Shown: positions 1-16,857, counted from the stretch's first letter. The stretch: DNA of 64,000 nucleotides from Micractinium sp. NFX-FRZ (GCA_029339195.1 JAPTJF010000068.1:122451-186450); one strand, 5' to 3'. Notes: generated by a model not told the origin, from the sequence alone. Made by a program: numbers and translations.

Positions 1-959
1 CTTTCACAGAGGCGCCCGCAGCACACCGCCCAACATAAACACACATGCTGCGCTGCACAGTCGGCCCCGAGGCAGGCCACTGGCCCCTTCAATACGCCGC
101 CTCCCCGCCCTCCCTGCTGCCAGCCCGTCCCCTTCCTTCTCCCAGCCCTCCTCAGTCAAAGCAGGCCTTCCCCTCCACCCCCTCCCACCCCCACAGAGGC
201 ACACACTTGAACAGCGCCCTACTACCGCCTCACCCGCACGCTCATTCCCAAAGTTCTTGTACGCCCACGAGCGCACGCTGCGCATGAACTTTGTGGCTGC
301 CAGCCCGTTGTTGGCCACCAGCACAGAGTGGATGGGGCGGTCGCCGCCCCACCCCGCCACACGCGCATCCAGCGTTGCCACCAGCTCAGCAGTGCGCTTG
401 GGCACACCCAGGCGCGTGGCAGAGCTGCAGCGAAGGTGAAAAGGCAGCCATTGGCGGAACAAGAGAGGCAAGGTGGGCAGGCTGGCGTGGAAGGTGCTGT
501 GGCGGCGGGCAGGTGGCACGCTGCTGAGCTTCTGCTGCTGGCAGGCCACTGACACGCAATGGGCCCATGCAGCAAACCTCTGATGCCTGTGCCTGCCAGG
601 TGCCTTGCGCGCAGGAGCGACACACAAAGGCGGCTGACCCTCCAGCGCTGGCAAGCAGCCCCTTTGACCAGTGGCTGCCCAGCTGCCATCAGTTCAGCAC
701 CCATGACAGCTGGTGTGTGCCAACACTCTGGCCCGCCACGAGGCCAGCACTCTCACCTAGACTTGGTCAGGTCTCCGTAGGACATGGACAGGAGGCGGGA
801 AGAGGAAGAGGAGAGGACCGAGGAGCCGCTGCCCTGCCGGGTGTGGGTGGGGGGCAGCGCCTTGGCGGCGGGGCTGCCGCTGCCGCCGCCGCTGCCGCCG
901 GTGCCTGCCCGCGGGCTTCCATGCTGCTCAGGCTGCACAGAGCTCATGGACTGTGTCAT
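1..959 (-). CDS. ACC1: Homomeric (eukaryotic-type) acetyl-CoA carboxylase, N-terminal part, runs off the left edge
   Basis: Two exons are visible on the minus strand: 757-959 (ATG at 959, 67 codons plus AG) and 234-424; the next intron (donor GTGAGG at 233-228) runs past the window edge. Exon 1 codes for a Ser/Gly-rich leader with no clear domain. Exon 2 contains VLVANNGLAATKFMRSVRSW followed by AYKNFGNE, the start of the biotin-carboxylase domain of multidomain ACC (family knowledge: ATP-dependent carboxylation of acetyl-CoA to malonyl-CoA, the first step of fatty acid synthesis; normally over 2000 residues). Phases agree: exon 1 ends in phase 2 and exon 2 starts with the completing base to give an in-frame Ser. 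A codon further upstream at 1001 is GTG, so the ATG at 959 was chosen. Transcribed divergently from the next gene. The leader lacks an obvious plastid transit pattern, so a cytosolic isoform is inferred. Confidence 0.9.
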
Positions 960-1409
960 GGCGGGCGCGTGGGAGCGCCTCTGACCGCCAGAAAGCACCA
1001 CCCCGAGGGGTGGAAGTCGGGGGGCCGGTACCGGGCTACTCTTGCGCGATCGATAAAATTCAACGAGGTAAGAGCCGCTAGAGGCAAGCCCTTCCTGCCA
1101 CTGCTGCTATTACTTGAATAGCTTGGTACTTTCAGGGAAACCTCGGCATGCGCGACCCCAGGCCGTGTAGCATGTCTAGCTGTCACTGGAGTCCGACATG
1201 GCAATGCGTGAACACGACAGGAGCTCGAAAGCGACCAGTGGCCTTCCCCAACCAAATTTTGCCAGCTCAGATCGTCACAGTCTCCTCCAAGGGAGACCCT
1301 CGTGCGCTAGTTTGATCCAATTTTTCACCGCAATCCATCCAAAAGCAGTTGGATTTGCTAGAGCGGGGTGGCAGGCGCGAATTGATCGAGGCGCTGTGCT
1401 GCCCTCGTC
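960..1409. promoter_or_regulatory. Shared upstream region of the divergent ACC and Ala-rich gene pair
   Basis: About 450 bases between two divergent start codons. It is less GC-rich than the flanking exons, with several short A/T runs around 1040-1380. It must hold both 5' leaders and promoters (inference from layout). No TATA box or named motif could be placed with confidence, and no coding frame here is convincing. Confidence 0.5.
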
Positions 1410-4122
1410 ATGGCGCCGCCTGCAGCACCGTCGGGCTTTACGGCCGCCTTGATCGCGGCCCTGGAGGACGCACAAGCCGCGGCGGCACAGCCCAAGCCGG
1501 CCGCGCAGCTGGCTAAAGCCGCCTGGAGCAAGCTGCAGTTCGATTTCCCGGTGCGCTTGATGACGAAGGTCGCCGCCGCGCTGCGCCTCTCTATGAGCAG
1601 CCACCGCCGCCGCTGCCTGCCGCCTGCTGCCGCTGCCGCCAAGTGCCGCCCCTGTTGCCTACTGCCCCCGCCTCGTTGACACCCACACCTGCATACGCAT
1701 ATGGTTTCAGGTGGTGTCTGCGGATGAGCTGGCAGCGCTGGTGCAGGAGTTTGCCAGCGGGCAGCGCAGCGAGGTCACCCCACGCTTCCTTTCAGTTCTG
1801 CGCGACGGCTCCGCCGCCGCAGGGCCCTCCGCCAGTGACCCGACTGCTGCACCTTCAAGCAGTATCGCCGCTGAGGACAGCAAGACCTCCTCCCCACTGG
1901 TGCCGCTCTACCAGCAGCTGTATGCAGTGGCGGTGCTGGGCAGCCTGCAGGCCTGCCTAGAGGCTCCAGAGGCGGAAGCGGCCGCGCAGCTGGCTGCACT
2001 GCAGCCGGAAGCGGGCGCTGCCGGCGGTTCCGTGTGGTCAGCAGAGGGCCACAGCCAGCTGGAGCAGGTGCTGGCAGCAGCAACGGCAGCAGCCGATGCA
2101 GGGCAGTCCCCTGTGCCGGCGGACTTGGAACACCGGCTGTCGCAGCAGGTGCGTGCATGCACGGTTTGCCCTGTTGCCACATGTGCACGTCACCACGGCC
2201 TGTGTGCATGGGATACCTCCACCAGTGGCCTTATGCACAGACTGGTGAAATGCACCATCATGCCGCCTGTATTTGCCCGCCGCATCTGTTGGCTTGCCGG
2301 GTGCAGGGCACGCAGCCCTGCCGTATGCATGCCCCGGCCTGAGCACAACAGCGCCATGTGAGGGTCTGCCTCCACACTGCTGTGACCCTTTGCAGGAGGA
2401 CGATGATAGCACAGAGTACGAACCTCTCGAGCCTGTGCAGCCAGCAGCACAGCAGGCACCGCAGCAGCAGCAGCAGCAGCAGCGGCAGCAGCAGCCTCCT
2501 GCGCCCGGCTCGCAGGCAGCGGCAGCGCCGGCCTGCCTGCCGGAGCAGCTTGCCCGGCTGGCTGAACACCTCAGCTATCACTGCATGGCAGACACGGCAG
2601 CCTGGCGCGAACTTCGCGCCTTGCAGCGGGTCGCGGCCTGCCTGACAGCGGCACGGCAGCACCCGCGGTTCACCGAGCTGGGGGGTGCCACGCAACCGCT
2701 GCTGCGCCTGGCGGCAGACCGCTTTGTGGCAAGCCCTGTGGAGCTCGAGGCAAGGCTGCCTGCCCTGCTGGATGCCCTTGCCATCCCTGGCAACAGCGGC
2801 AGCAGCGCCAGCAAGGCAGCCAGCAGCACACCTAGCAGCAAGCAGGATGCGGCTGCAGCAGCCGCTGCTGCTGAGCTGGCACTGGCGGCGGCGGTTGCCC
2901 TGGCAGCGCAGGTCAGCTCGCCGTCGGCGCGACGCCGGCTGTGGGCTGAAGCCAACTCCCGCCTGCTGCCCGTGGCTGCGCAGCAGCTGGAGGAGCAGCA
3001 GGTCGCGCTGGCACGGGCGGCACGGGCGGCAGCAGCCGGCAGCTCAGCAGCAGCTGGCACCCCAGGAGTTGCTGAGGTACAGCTGTCGCCAGAGCAAGTG
3101 TACCGCATCATGCTGCCCTGCCAGCTCCTCTATTTCTTCGTCCTAGAGGCCCCCCGCGCGCCAGCGACGCTGCTGCAAGACGCGCTGCTGAAGGCTGGCC
3201 TGCTGCGCTCCCTGGTGTTGCTCTTCACCCAGCTGGGTGCTGCCCCCGGCGCAGAGCCGCTGCGCTGCGCGCTGCTGCTGGCCTGCGCTGCGGCGCAACC
3301 CCTGGCTGACTGGGCGGCCGCCGTCCCCGGCTTCACGGCATCCCTGGGTGCCCCCGCGTTTGCCTCCGGCGGAGAGGCTGCGCTGCACGGCGCGCTGTGG
3401 CGGCTGATGCAGGGCGGCGGCGGGGGCAACCTGGCAGCGATACTGTTGGATGCGACGCCGGCAGACAAGGTGCGGTGGCGCGGCTTGCAGGGGCTGGCTT
3501 GTTGGGCAAACAGACGTGGCAGGAGCAGCTGCTGTGCGAGCTGCCCGCTTCCCTGCAACGGCATCGTGCTTGCATCGGCTCTGTTCTGGCATCGACAGTG
3601 ACCGCCGCTCCCCTGCCTCCCCAGCCTCACAATGCACGGATCACTGGCTGAGCTCGCTGTCCCCCCGCCTGCGTGCAGGTGCCAGGCGTGCTGCAGGCGC
3701 TGCAGCTGATGGCAGACATGCAGGCCGTGTCTCGTCGCTCTACACCGCTGTGGGACGCTGACGTGGAGGGCGCGCTGCGCACGCTGGCCAGCACGCTGCG
3801 CCAGCACTACAGCCGGCAGCGGCAGGAGGCGGCGGCGGAGGCAGAACTCGCGGGCGGGAGCGGCACATCTACTGCTGCCACGGCTGGCGGCGATGCAGCT
3901 GAAGCAGCAGAAGAGCAAACACCAGCATCATCCGCCGCGGAAGCAGCGGATACAGCAGCAGCGGCTCGGGAAGAGGAGGAGGATGCTAAGAAGCTGGGGG
4001 TGTCAGCGGAGGAGCAGACAGCAGTGCTTTCTTCCCGGCGTGCTGCCCGCCTGCAGCCCACTTGCTTGAAGCTGATCAAAGATCTGCTGCAGCGGCGCGC
4101 CGGCGGCGGCAAGCACGACTGA
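1410..4122 (+). CDS. Unrecognised Ala/Gln-rich helical protein (about 698 aa)
   Basis: Four exons: 1410-1550, 1711-2148, 2396-3469, 3679-4122 (stop TGA), all joined in phase 0 with donors GTGCGC/GTGCGT/GTGCGG and pyrimidine-CAG acceptors. The start is the first ATG with good continuity. The product is rich in Ala, Leu and Gln, with a Gln run near residue 215, long stretches of amphipathic helix-like sequence (for example LPEQLARLAEHLSYH, then CQLLYFFVLEAPRAPATLL) and an acidic C-terminal third (AAREEEEDAKKLG) before a basic end. The pattern suggests an ARM/HEAT-like helical repeat fold, but no domain signature is recognised and no function is claimed. The exon 1 donor could instead lie 18 bases further on (GTCGCC), which would add six residues. 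Confidence 0.65.
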
Positions 4123-5548
4123 TTGAGCAGCTGTTGTCTCGTTGTACTGCATGCTGTGCTGCCTGCTCCCGGGCAGCCATGCCTTGTCCTTGCAAAGTGG
4201 ACTGTGCCCTCAAGGCCGAGTGCCGTAGGAACTGCCCAGGCAGGCCCAGGGTGTATCGGAGACATGTCTAGGAAGTGCAGCAGGCATGCCTGTGGTTTTG
4301 CAGCGTGCTTCTCCTGCTTTGCACGCTGGGAAGCAACAAGGCCACATCGAGGGCATATTGGCGGCTCAGCTCTTGTTCGTCGAGTTGCCTCGGCCGCCGT
4401 GGAGGGCTGGGAGCAGCTGAGGGCCACCGTCCCCGCCCCGCTGCCACGAGAGGCACAGCAATACTTGCCGGCGGCGCTGAAGGCGCGGCGCCACGCGGTG
4501 CTGCTGTGCATGCTGCGCCTGGTGCTGCCGCGCGACGTGGTGGATCCAGTGCTGGCGCGCCTGGAGCTGGACTGGCTGCGAGCGCGCGGGTGAGGCTGGT
4601 GGCGCCCCAGCCCAACGACACCTGGCACATCCTGATCAGCCTCTCCTGGGCTGCGGCCGCCCACTGCTTCACGCGCATGCAACTTCATGCGTAGCGTATG
4701 GGTCCTGTTTTTACTTCGCTTGCTCACTGTGCCTGTGTTGCCTTGCATTTGCCTCTCCTTCATTTGGGCGTGTGTGTGCTGGTGTTGCTTTGGTTGTTCA
4801 CAGTGGCCGAGCTGCCTTGCATGTGCCACTCTCAGCCTCCCTGCCGCTCGTCCCGACACCGCGTTCCGCACATTGTTGGGGGCTGCAACCCCAGGCCACC
4901 GTTTTTGGTTGCTAGAACTCCCACAAGGCAACTGACACGCTACTCTGCAACTTGTCCGCACAACAACCTTCTGCGCCAGCGTGCAAGCCCAACCCAGCAT
5001 TGCAAAGAAACAACACCCGAACCAGCAGCAACGCAGGGTACCACCGACACTGTGTGGGTGCCAACAACAATTACTTCACAACATTCTGTACGCGACATGG
5101 GCCGCAAAACGGTGAAAAGCCTGGGGCATTTTGGCGCGGCTGCTGCTTGCAGTGCAGGCGGGCGGCGGCGGCACACCGCCGCCGCTGCCGCCGCTGCCGC
5201 AACAGACAATGTGCAGCGCACTGCGCTTGCAGCCGGCGCAAAAGCTTCAAGTATACCTGGTTTTAATAGGAGAGCGGCAGCAGGTCCGCAGCTGCGGCAC
5301 TGGGCGCAGGGACCAACAGGCCTCTGAAGGCCTGCTGCTCCCCTGGCTTGTGAGCAGCGGCAACGCTATTCAGAAGCACTTGCAAGTAGCGGAGGCGCGC
5401 CCTCCGGAAGGGAGAATGAGGTGGCCCGGGTCAAGAAGGGATGCCGATCTGGCCTCAGCCGCGAGGATGAAACACCCTCGCCCGCCCCCATTCCTGTCTC
5501 CGCTCGCCTCGCAGACCACTCCGCTTGCTCATCTCAGCCTCTGACACA
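4123..5548. other. Intergenic stretch between the Ala-rich gene and psbX
   Basis: About 1.4 kb with no assignable gene. The first half contains one coding-like segment listed separately (4372-4593). The second half (about 4690-5300) is less GC-rich and contains open frames with no recognisable sequence; it probably holds the 3' UTR of the upstream gene and the promoter and 5' leader of psbX. No TGTAA motif was found after the 4122 stop. A GGC/GCC-rich trinucleotide patch lies around 5159-5200. Confidence 0.4.
4372..4593 (+). other. Coding-like segment of unknown identity, possible terminal exon or gene relic
   Basis: The plus frame ending with TGA at 4591-4593 reads as a plausible helical domain, including PREAQQYLPAALKARRHAVL and then LPRDVVDPVLARLELDWLRA. 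Directly after it, in the next frame, comes a second sensible stretch, VRLVAPQPNDTWHILISLSW (about 4589-4648). The two together look like one protein broken by a frame change or a short unrecognised intron. An acceptor-like TTTTGCAG ends near 4304. No family is recognised. It could also be a chance GC-rich frame; the opposite strand is open here too. Confidence 0.3.
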
Positions 5549-6586
5549 ATGGTGGCCGCCGCTATGTCCTCTGTGTCCTGCCGCCCGGCCACCGCCATCG
5601 CTGCGGCCCGCCCCGCTGCCCGCCCCGCCCGGGTGGCCGCCCCCGTGGTGTGCAGGTGAGCCCCGTGGTTTGTGACAGCCCGGCAGGCACGTTGGCGACT
5701 GGGAGCAGCGAAGGTGGCGGGGGATCAGCCTGCTGGAGCGGAGCTCTATCCAGCTGGGGTGGTAGCCCTCTTGCAGCCCGCGCTGCTCCCCAGCTCGTCA
5801 GCAAACTGCAGCTGGCAGCATGAGGAAGCGCGGGGAGCAGCGTTGTACTTGGACTGCCCCGGCGCTGCTGAGCCGAGCGGGTCGAGCTGGCGCCGCACTA
5901 GCCAGGCGCCAGCGTGCAGTGGATGGGGACGCAGTGGAGTGCAGCACAATGCAGCATGGATGTCAGACAACAGCAAAGTGCACGGGGCAGCCGATTGGTT
6001 CAGCTCGCAGTTCAAGCACGGCCGCGCTCACGAACCTTACGATCGCCGCACGCCCGCCCCCCCGCCCCTCTCCTGCAGCGCTGTCAAGAAGCAGCAGGCT
6101 GTGGCTGCCGGCGTGACCGCCGCGGCTGTGTCCATGCTGGCCAGCCCCCTGGCAGCGGAGGCGGCCGCCACCCCCAGCCTGAACAACCTGCTGGGCTCCC
6201 TGGTGGCTGGCGGCGTCGTGCTGGCTGGCATCGCTGCCGCCGTGTCTGCGGTCTCGTGAGTGCACGCTGCCGCCCTGCCTTCTGATTCTGCCGCATCTCC
6301 AGATGCACCACTATGCTGCATGCTGCCTGTTGCTCCCTGCTGGGCATATTGCACCACGTGCGCGTGCGCGGTGTCCGTCAGCTGACCGTGAACAAGCCGA
6401 CGTGTGCCCAGGCCTGTGCTGCGGTCCTCTGCGCTTTGCAGGTGCCGTGTAGCTTGCCCTTTGGCAGCCGACGCACTGCGCTCTGCTTGGCATGCGCCAC
6501 CCCACCTGGCTGCATACCTAACCTGGCACGCGTTCTCCCCTCCCTCTGTCCCTCTGTGCAGCAACTTCGACTCCATCCGCCGCTAA
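5549..6586 (+). CDS. psbX: Photosystem II reaction centre subunit X precursor (nuclear-encoded PsbX)
   Basis: Three exons: 5549-5655, 6079-6255, 6562-6586 (stop TAA), joined in phases 2 and 2, giving 102 aa. Residues 1 to about 36 form an Ala/Arg/Pro-rich plastid transit peptide (MVAAAMSSVSCRPATAIAA). A second hydrophobic Ala-rich stretch ends at SPLAAEAAA, a typical thylakoid lumen-targeting cleavage context. The mature part, TPSLNNLLGSLVAGGVVLAG then IAAAVSAVSNFDSIRR, matches the single-helix PsbX, whose known plant form ends in a similar NFDPVKR. PsbX is a small membrane subunit of photosystem II next to cytochrome b559 and affects quinone exchange (family knowledge). Intron 2 is cut inside the conserved Ser-Asn of the tail, so the last exon encodes only seven residues. 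The length fits the family. Confidence 0.93.
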
Positions 6587-6777
6587 GCGGTTTTGGTGTA
6601 CCACCAGCAGCACCCCACAACATGGCGCCTGCCCGGCGGCCGTGAGAGAAGAGAAAAACCCACCTTGTGTTAGCCTTGCTTGTTTTGCTCAGCGCTAAGG
6701 GCGGCGGCGGGGCGCCCTGAGTCCCCGTACTCCGCTCATCTGCTTTTATTTCACCCACCAACCCTCGCTCCCCCCGG

Positions 6778-6782
6778 TGTAA
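6778..6782 (+). promoter_or_regulatory. TGTAA polyadenylation motif for psbX
   Basis: TGTAA lies about 190 bases after the psbX stop. TGTAA is the established polyadenylation signal of chlorophyte algae; its use here is inferred from position. Confidence 0.6.
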
Positions 6783-6891
6783 CAACCCTCTCCGCTTGCG
6801 CGCTCCGCTCCTCACGGGCTGGCCTCCGTCAGCCGGCCAGGCAGGGCGGAACACTCAGAGAGACGGGGGGAGTCTATGAAGCAGCGGTTGT

Positions 6892-6896
6892 TTACA
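6892..6896 (-). promoter_or_regulatory. Candidate TGTAA polyadenylation motif for the uncoupling-protein gene
   Basis: Minus-strand TGTAA in the convergent 3' region, about 480 bases downstream of the carrier stop codon. Assigned by position only. Confidence 0.35.
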
Positions 6897-7375
6897 TTGC
6901 ATGCGGTCATGCAGACAGCAGCAGCAAAGGGTTGGGTGGGTGTCGCTGCAGCTGGGAAGAGGGGAGGGGTAGGGAAGCGGTGCTACGAAAGGATGTGTGG
7001 ATAAAAGGGCAGTGTGCTCAAGGGGGAAGGCGCGTGTGTATCAGGGCCGCTAGGCAGCAAACAAGCAGAAAAGAATGGATGGCAAGGCAGGTGTTGGGGT
7101 TGGCATGGCACGGGGCTGGCTAAGTCATGCAGCGCCATGCAAGAATGGGCAGGTTCATGTGACAGTAGAAGGCAGGCGTTTGGTGTGCACTTGGCACGTG
7201 CTACGTTGGGCAGTTCAGTTCATGCGTGGTGAGGGGTTCAGTTCAAGCGTGCGCAGGGACACGCAGCTGGGGCAGTGCCGCTTGTGCGGCCAGCCCATCC
7301 CAGGCTCTTGTAGCTTCGGGCTGTAGGGCGTCGGAGCAGGCGCATCGTTTGATAATCGCCCTTGCGCTCAACGAC

Positions 7376-10300
7376 TCAGTGCTTGGCGGACGGCGCACCC
7401 ATCAGGTGGCGCAGCTGCTCCAGCGTGAGGAACTGCGCCGCACAGGGGGAAGGGGCGAGGGTGTGCATGGGGGGTAAGAGGTGAAGTTGTGTGTGAAGCT
7501 GTGTGCGGCTGTAGGGGCAGCGGGCAGGCATGTTTAACCGTACCAGGGCCAACCACTGGAGTGCATGCGGGAGGGTCGGCAAGCGCACAATGTTCCTCTG
7601 CAGCCCTCTTAGATTGCAGTGTATGCAGGCAGACTGTACGGCAACGCCCGCGTCGCCCGCAGCGTGCGCGGGAGGTGCACACCGTGTGGGCATCAGCATG
7701 TGCAGCATCCACGGCATGCACGACACGCACAACCCCATAGCGTCCCCAGAGCATGCGCAGCGCACCTGCCGTGGTGCAGCCCCAGGAGCCCACGTGTGCA
7801 AAGCATGCGCAGCAGCCGCAGCATGCACAGCGCACAGAGGCAGTTGCACGAAAGCAGACATTGTCGGCCAAACCCTGGCGCATTCAAGAACCCCAGGCGC
7901 GCGGAAATGGCGGGTGCGGCCTAGTCGGCACCCCCCAGCGTGCCTAGCGTGCACAGCATGCACGTCACACCCACCATGGCGCAGTTCCAGGAGCCCAGCC
8001 GCGCAAAGTTGGCGGTGAATCCCGACCAGAAGGCCAGGGGGCCGTCCTTGCGCATCGTCTCCAGCACCACGTGCCCCACGCCCTGGTAGCCGCCCTTGGC
8101 GGACAGCGCTGCGCAGCAACAGAGAGGGAGACATGGTAAGGATGGGTGTGGGCTGCTACTATGGCTGCTTGGGGTACTGCTTGGAGTACCACACCATGAC
8201 ACCCTGGCACCCTCCCTGGGCACGAAGAGCGGCACCAGGGCGGCGCCAAAGGGGGAGCCAGCAGCATCGAGGCAGGCAGGCACACCACGGTTGCACTGAG
8301 CATGCGTGCACCCACCCATGGCGCGCGACTTGACGACGTCAAAGGGCGAGCCGGCAGCGACTGCCAGGAAGCCGGCACAGAGGGAGGCTGCCAGGTGGCA
8401 GTACACGTTGTCCCGGAAGCCGAAGCTGCGGATCAGCAAGCCCTTGATCTGCAGGGGGGGATTGGCCGGGCAAACAGAGAAGAGAAGGGAGTGGGCTGCG
8501 GGGGAAAGAGAAGGGCGGCAGAGGGCAACAGGGCTGCTTGATCAGTGCGCAAAGGCGGAGACGGTTGGAGACGAGAGGGAAGGGCAAGGAGACAGGAGCA
8601 CGGTGAACGCCAATGCCAGCATGCTATCAGCAAACCCACCTGGTCGTACGTTGCCAGCTCAGCAGCATTAACCACGCTGTTGCGCGCAATGTTGGGGGTG
8701 GTGCCCGTCCACAGCGCCTTCACACCCTCCTGCCGCACAATCATGCCATACGCAGACAAGGCTGCACACAGAAGGTGGAAGGAATCCAGGGAAGCGGGAT
8801 GAGGGGAGGGGAGGTGGCAGGCAGGTGGGCAGCAGTGCGGCGCAGCGGCGGCATTGAAGCAGGCACATCGGGCGTGCACGCCAAGCAGCCGCTGTAGAGA
8901 AGAGGGCAGCAGTGCTAGTGTCACCAGCTAGCTAGCTTGATGCTGCCTGCCAGTACGCTGACGACTCCTATGCCCCTCAGCAGCGGTGGGGCAGCAGCAG
9001 CATGGCAGCAGTGGCGGCAGCAGCGCACCAGAGGGGTACTTGGGCGGCGTGCCAGGGGGCAGTTTCCCCTGGGCCTGCATGCGCACTTTTAGCACTGCAA
9101 CCGGGGCACACGTGGAGGGGGAAACTGATGTGGGGCGGGAGAGCTAGGGAGGAGTGCGTCTCCTCTCGACACCTCCTGCCGCCTGCCCTGTGCAGCAACC
9201 ATCCGCTGCATCTCCAATCCCCACTCCATGCACAAGCAGAGGCCAGCCGCTGCCCTTTGGCAAGTCCAACCACCCACCCATGACACACCTGACCCCACCA
9301 TGGGCGTGTCGTTTCCCAAACACCCCCCACCCACGCACCATCCGTGGGGTTGCCCACCAGCACGCCCAGCGTGCCAGCAGTGAGGGCGGCGGCAATCTTG
9401 GTGGGTATCGAGGTGTGCCCGGCCTCTTCGTGCAGCAGCCGCCCGTAGAAGTCGCGGATGGGGTCGTCTGCATTGTTGGCACCCATTGGTGAGAGGCGAG
9501 AGGGCGAGAGGTGAGGGGTGAGGGGTTGGTACATGAGTGAGTGGGAAGGTGGGCAGGTGAGCAGGGCAGGGCGGCTTGGTGGTCAGGGCAACAGGCGGCA
9601 GCCGCCTGGCGAGCGCACGAGCGCACCAGGTGCTGCTGTTGCTGCGCAGCCCGGCACCAGCAAGCCAGCCTCAGCCCCGCCCCGCCCCATGGCCCCGGTG
9701 TATGACCCAAACCACCCGCAACCTTCCCGCCTCTCAGGCTCACATGACGCGATGCGCACGCCCCCCAGCAAGACCTGGCGGTGCAGCCCCGGCACGATGC
9801 CCTTCCACAGGCTCAACACCCCCTCCTCCTGCGCCACCTTGGACAGGCAGCTCACCAGGCCCCTGCACCCAGCACGGGCAGGCAAGCAGGCAAGCAGGTG
9901 AGCAGAGAACACCGCTGTTGCAATGCATCGCAGGCAGGGGAGGCCTGTCAACCCCTCCTCCCCCTGCGCCACTTTCGGCACGCAGCTCACCGGGCCCCTG
10001 CACCCAGCACAGGCGGCCACGCGCATGGGCATGTGGTGGCAAAGCGGGCCGGCAGCAGCACAACGCATTCTGGTGCAGGCAATGCCAGGCAGCGGATCCT
10101 GACTGGCCGCATGTGCTGGCAGGCAGCTCGGCACAGGCAACTGTAGCCAGAAGTGCCCACAGGGGCCCAGCTCAGCTCGGCTCACTTGTACTTGAGCGGG
10201 GCCCCCGTGGCAGTCGCCCTCCCCTGCAGCTGCAGCCGCACTTTGGCGGTGTCCAGAGGCAGCGTCAGCACCTGTGAGCCGGGGGAGGCAGCGGGGAAGC

Positions 10301-10766
10301 GGGGGGGAGGCGGGGGACTGTGCTGCATGCTGACTGTGCAAGGATGCAACGGCGGGAGGCACTCTGCCTGCCTGCAGAGCCGGCTGCCGTGCGGCAAGCT
10401 CACAAACGCACGTCCAGCTGTTGCCACCGACTTTCTGCTCACTCGCATCCATGGCTGCTCACCTCTCCTGTGCATGCCGCGGTGGCGGAGGCCGCAAAGG
10501 TGGCATAAAAGGGCAGCGCTTTGACAGCCGCAAGCGTCTGCAGCACACGGCAGGAGCGGCAGCCGGGGGCGGGGCGGGAAATTGAATTAATACAGAAGCA
10601 GGAAGAGCAAGTCCTGAATCCTTAAGACTTTCCGCGATTTCCAGTTGGTTTGCAGAGCGTGATCAGGGCGCTTTGCAAAGGCTTGGCAGCGGCAGGCGGC
10701 GGGCCGCTGGCGGCTGCTCAGAAACGGTTGCCCTCTATCGCCCGCCGCACCTGCAGCACCGTCCAT
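7376..10766 (-). CDS. UCP: Mitochondrial uncoupling-protein-type carrier (plant UCP/PUMP family)
   Basis: Exons on the minus strand: 10463-10537, 10186-10271, 9744-9862, 9339-9467, 9029-9094, 8640-8761, 8316-8448, 7975-8108, 7376-7432, all phase-consistent, giving 306 aa from the second exon. All three carrier signatures are present: PLDTAKVRLQLQ, NPTDVLKVRMQAQGKLPPG and SPFDVVKSRAM. The UCP-specific landmarks WKGIVPGLHRQVLLGGVRIA, RNSVVNAAELATYDQ and FARLGSWNCAMFLTLEQ also match plant UCPs, inner-membrane carriers that dissipate the proton gradient or exchange dicarboxylates and amino acids (family knowledge). The start exon is unresolved: the best ATG is at 10766, but its donor is phase 1, which fits only a poor acceptor (CAAAG) inside the next exon. 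Two introns contain decayed copies of exon edges. It shares its upstream region with the divergent aspartate aminotransferase. Confidence 0.9.
7764..7810 (-). repeat. Intronic echo of the UCP exon ending at 7975 (donor side)
   Basis: Resembles 7972-8015, the exon end and donor that encode the GSWNCAM segment. The shared core is GTGCAGCCCCAGGAGCCCA here against GCGCAGTTCCAGGAGCCCA in the exon (plus-strand reading). It lies in the last intron, downstream in the sense of transcription. It is diverged but alignable. Confidence 0.55.
9949..10013 (-). repeat. Intronic echo of the start of UCP exon 9744-9862 (acceptor side)
   Basis: About 64 bases matching 9817-9881, including the acceptor and the first codons, which encode GLVSC in the exon and GPVSCV in the copy. 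The copy sits upstream of the real exon within the same intron and keeps a CTGCAG acceptor-like motif, so it could act as a cryptic acceptor. Confidence 0.75.
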
Positions 10767-11452
10767 CGATTTACGGTGCGAAGGCACGCACCTGGGTTTC
10801 GCGGTGAGCCGCTAGTTTGGGCATAGCGCGACCTGAGCGCGCCCTCCTAGGGCGTCCTGTGTAGAACGACGCTGTGAGCCCCTGAATGGCCCTTAGATCG
10901 ATGCAGGCGACCAGTACTGCGCGCAGGAAACGGAATCTTATTAGGGAGCCATGGGCTGGAGTCGCCGCTGTGACCGGCCGGTGAACACCGCAGCGTGCCG
11001 GCATGCAGTCCACTTCAGGCCCCCACCAGACAGCGTGCCTTTGAACCATGGGTAACCCATTGGCACAGTAGGGCAAGCACAGCCTGCAGGCCACCCTGTG
11101 CTACAGCAACCACGGCTGACATTGTTGGGGCACGCTAATGCAGAGTGCCTCAACCAACGCATGGCAGTCGCCAAAGCCATGCTGCTTCAGGGACTGGGAA
11201 AATGACGTGTAGGAGACTCGTTGCCTTTTTAGAGACGCTGGCTAGTTGCCTACTCGCCCGCTCAAGGCGGGGGCGGCGGCGCCGTGCCGCCAGGCTGGCT
11301 CCTGGCGGCGCCACCCGTCCAGCGCTGCCCCACCCAGGTGTGGGCGCCCATTCTCGAGCCACGCATTGCACCGGCATTGGCGCGCATCCTGCATCACAGT
11401 GTGAAGCCAAGGAAGTGTGCAGCACTAGCTGGTCCCTAGGGCTACAGGAGCC
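10767..11452. promoter_or_regulatory. Shared upstream region of the divergent UCP and aspartate aminotransferase genes
   Basis: About 690 bases between divergent starts, less GC-rich than the exons, with no convincing reading frame. Promoters and leaders of both genes are expected here from the layout. No individual element can be named with confidence. Confidence 0.5.

Positions 11453-16857
<5,405 letters not shown>

Larger units (their letters stand above)
6587..7375. other. Convergent 3' region between psbX and the uncoupling protein gene
   Basis: About 790 bases holding the 3' UTRs of both convergent genes. It contains the psbX TGTAA at 6778-6782 and, on the minus strand, a TGTAA (TTACA at 6892-6896) that could end the carrier transcript about 480 bases after its stop. 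No gene is seen. Confidence 0.5.

Noticed and set aside
4698..5327. 209-codon plus-strand frame upstream of psbX
   Set aside because: No recognisable domain, irregular composition, and it overlaps the expected psbX promoter. Kept as intergenic.
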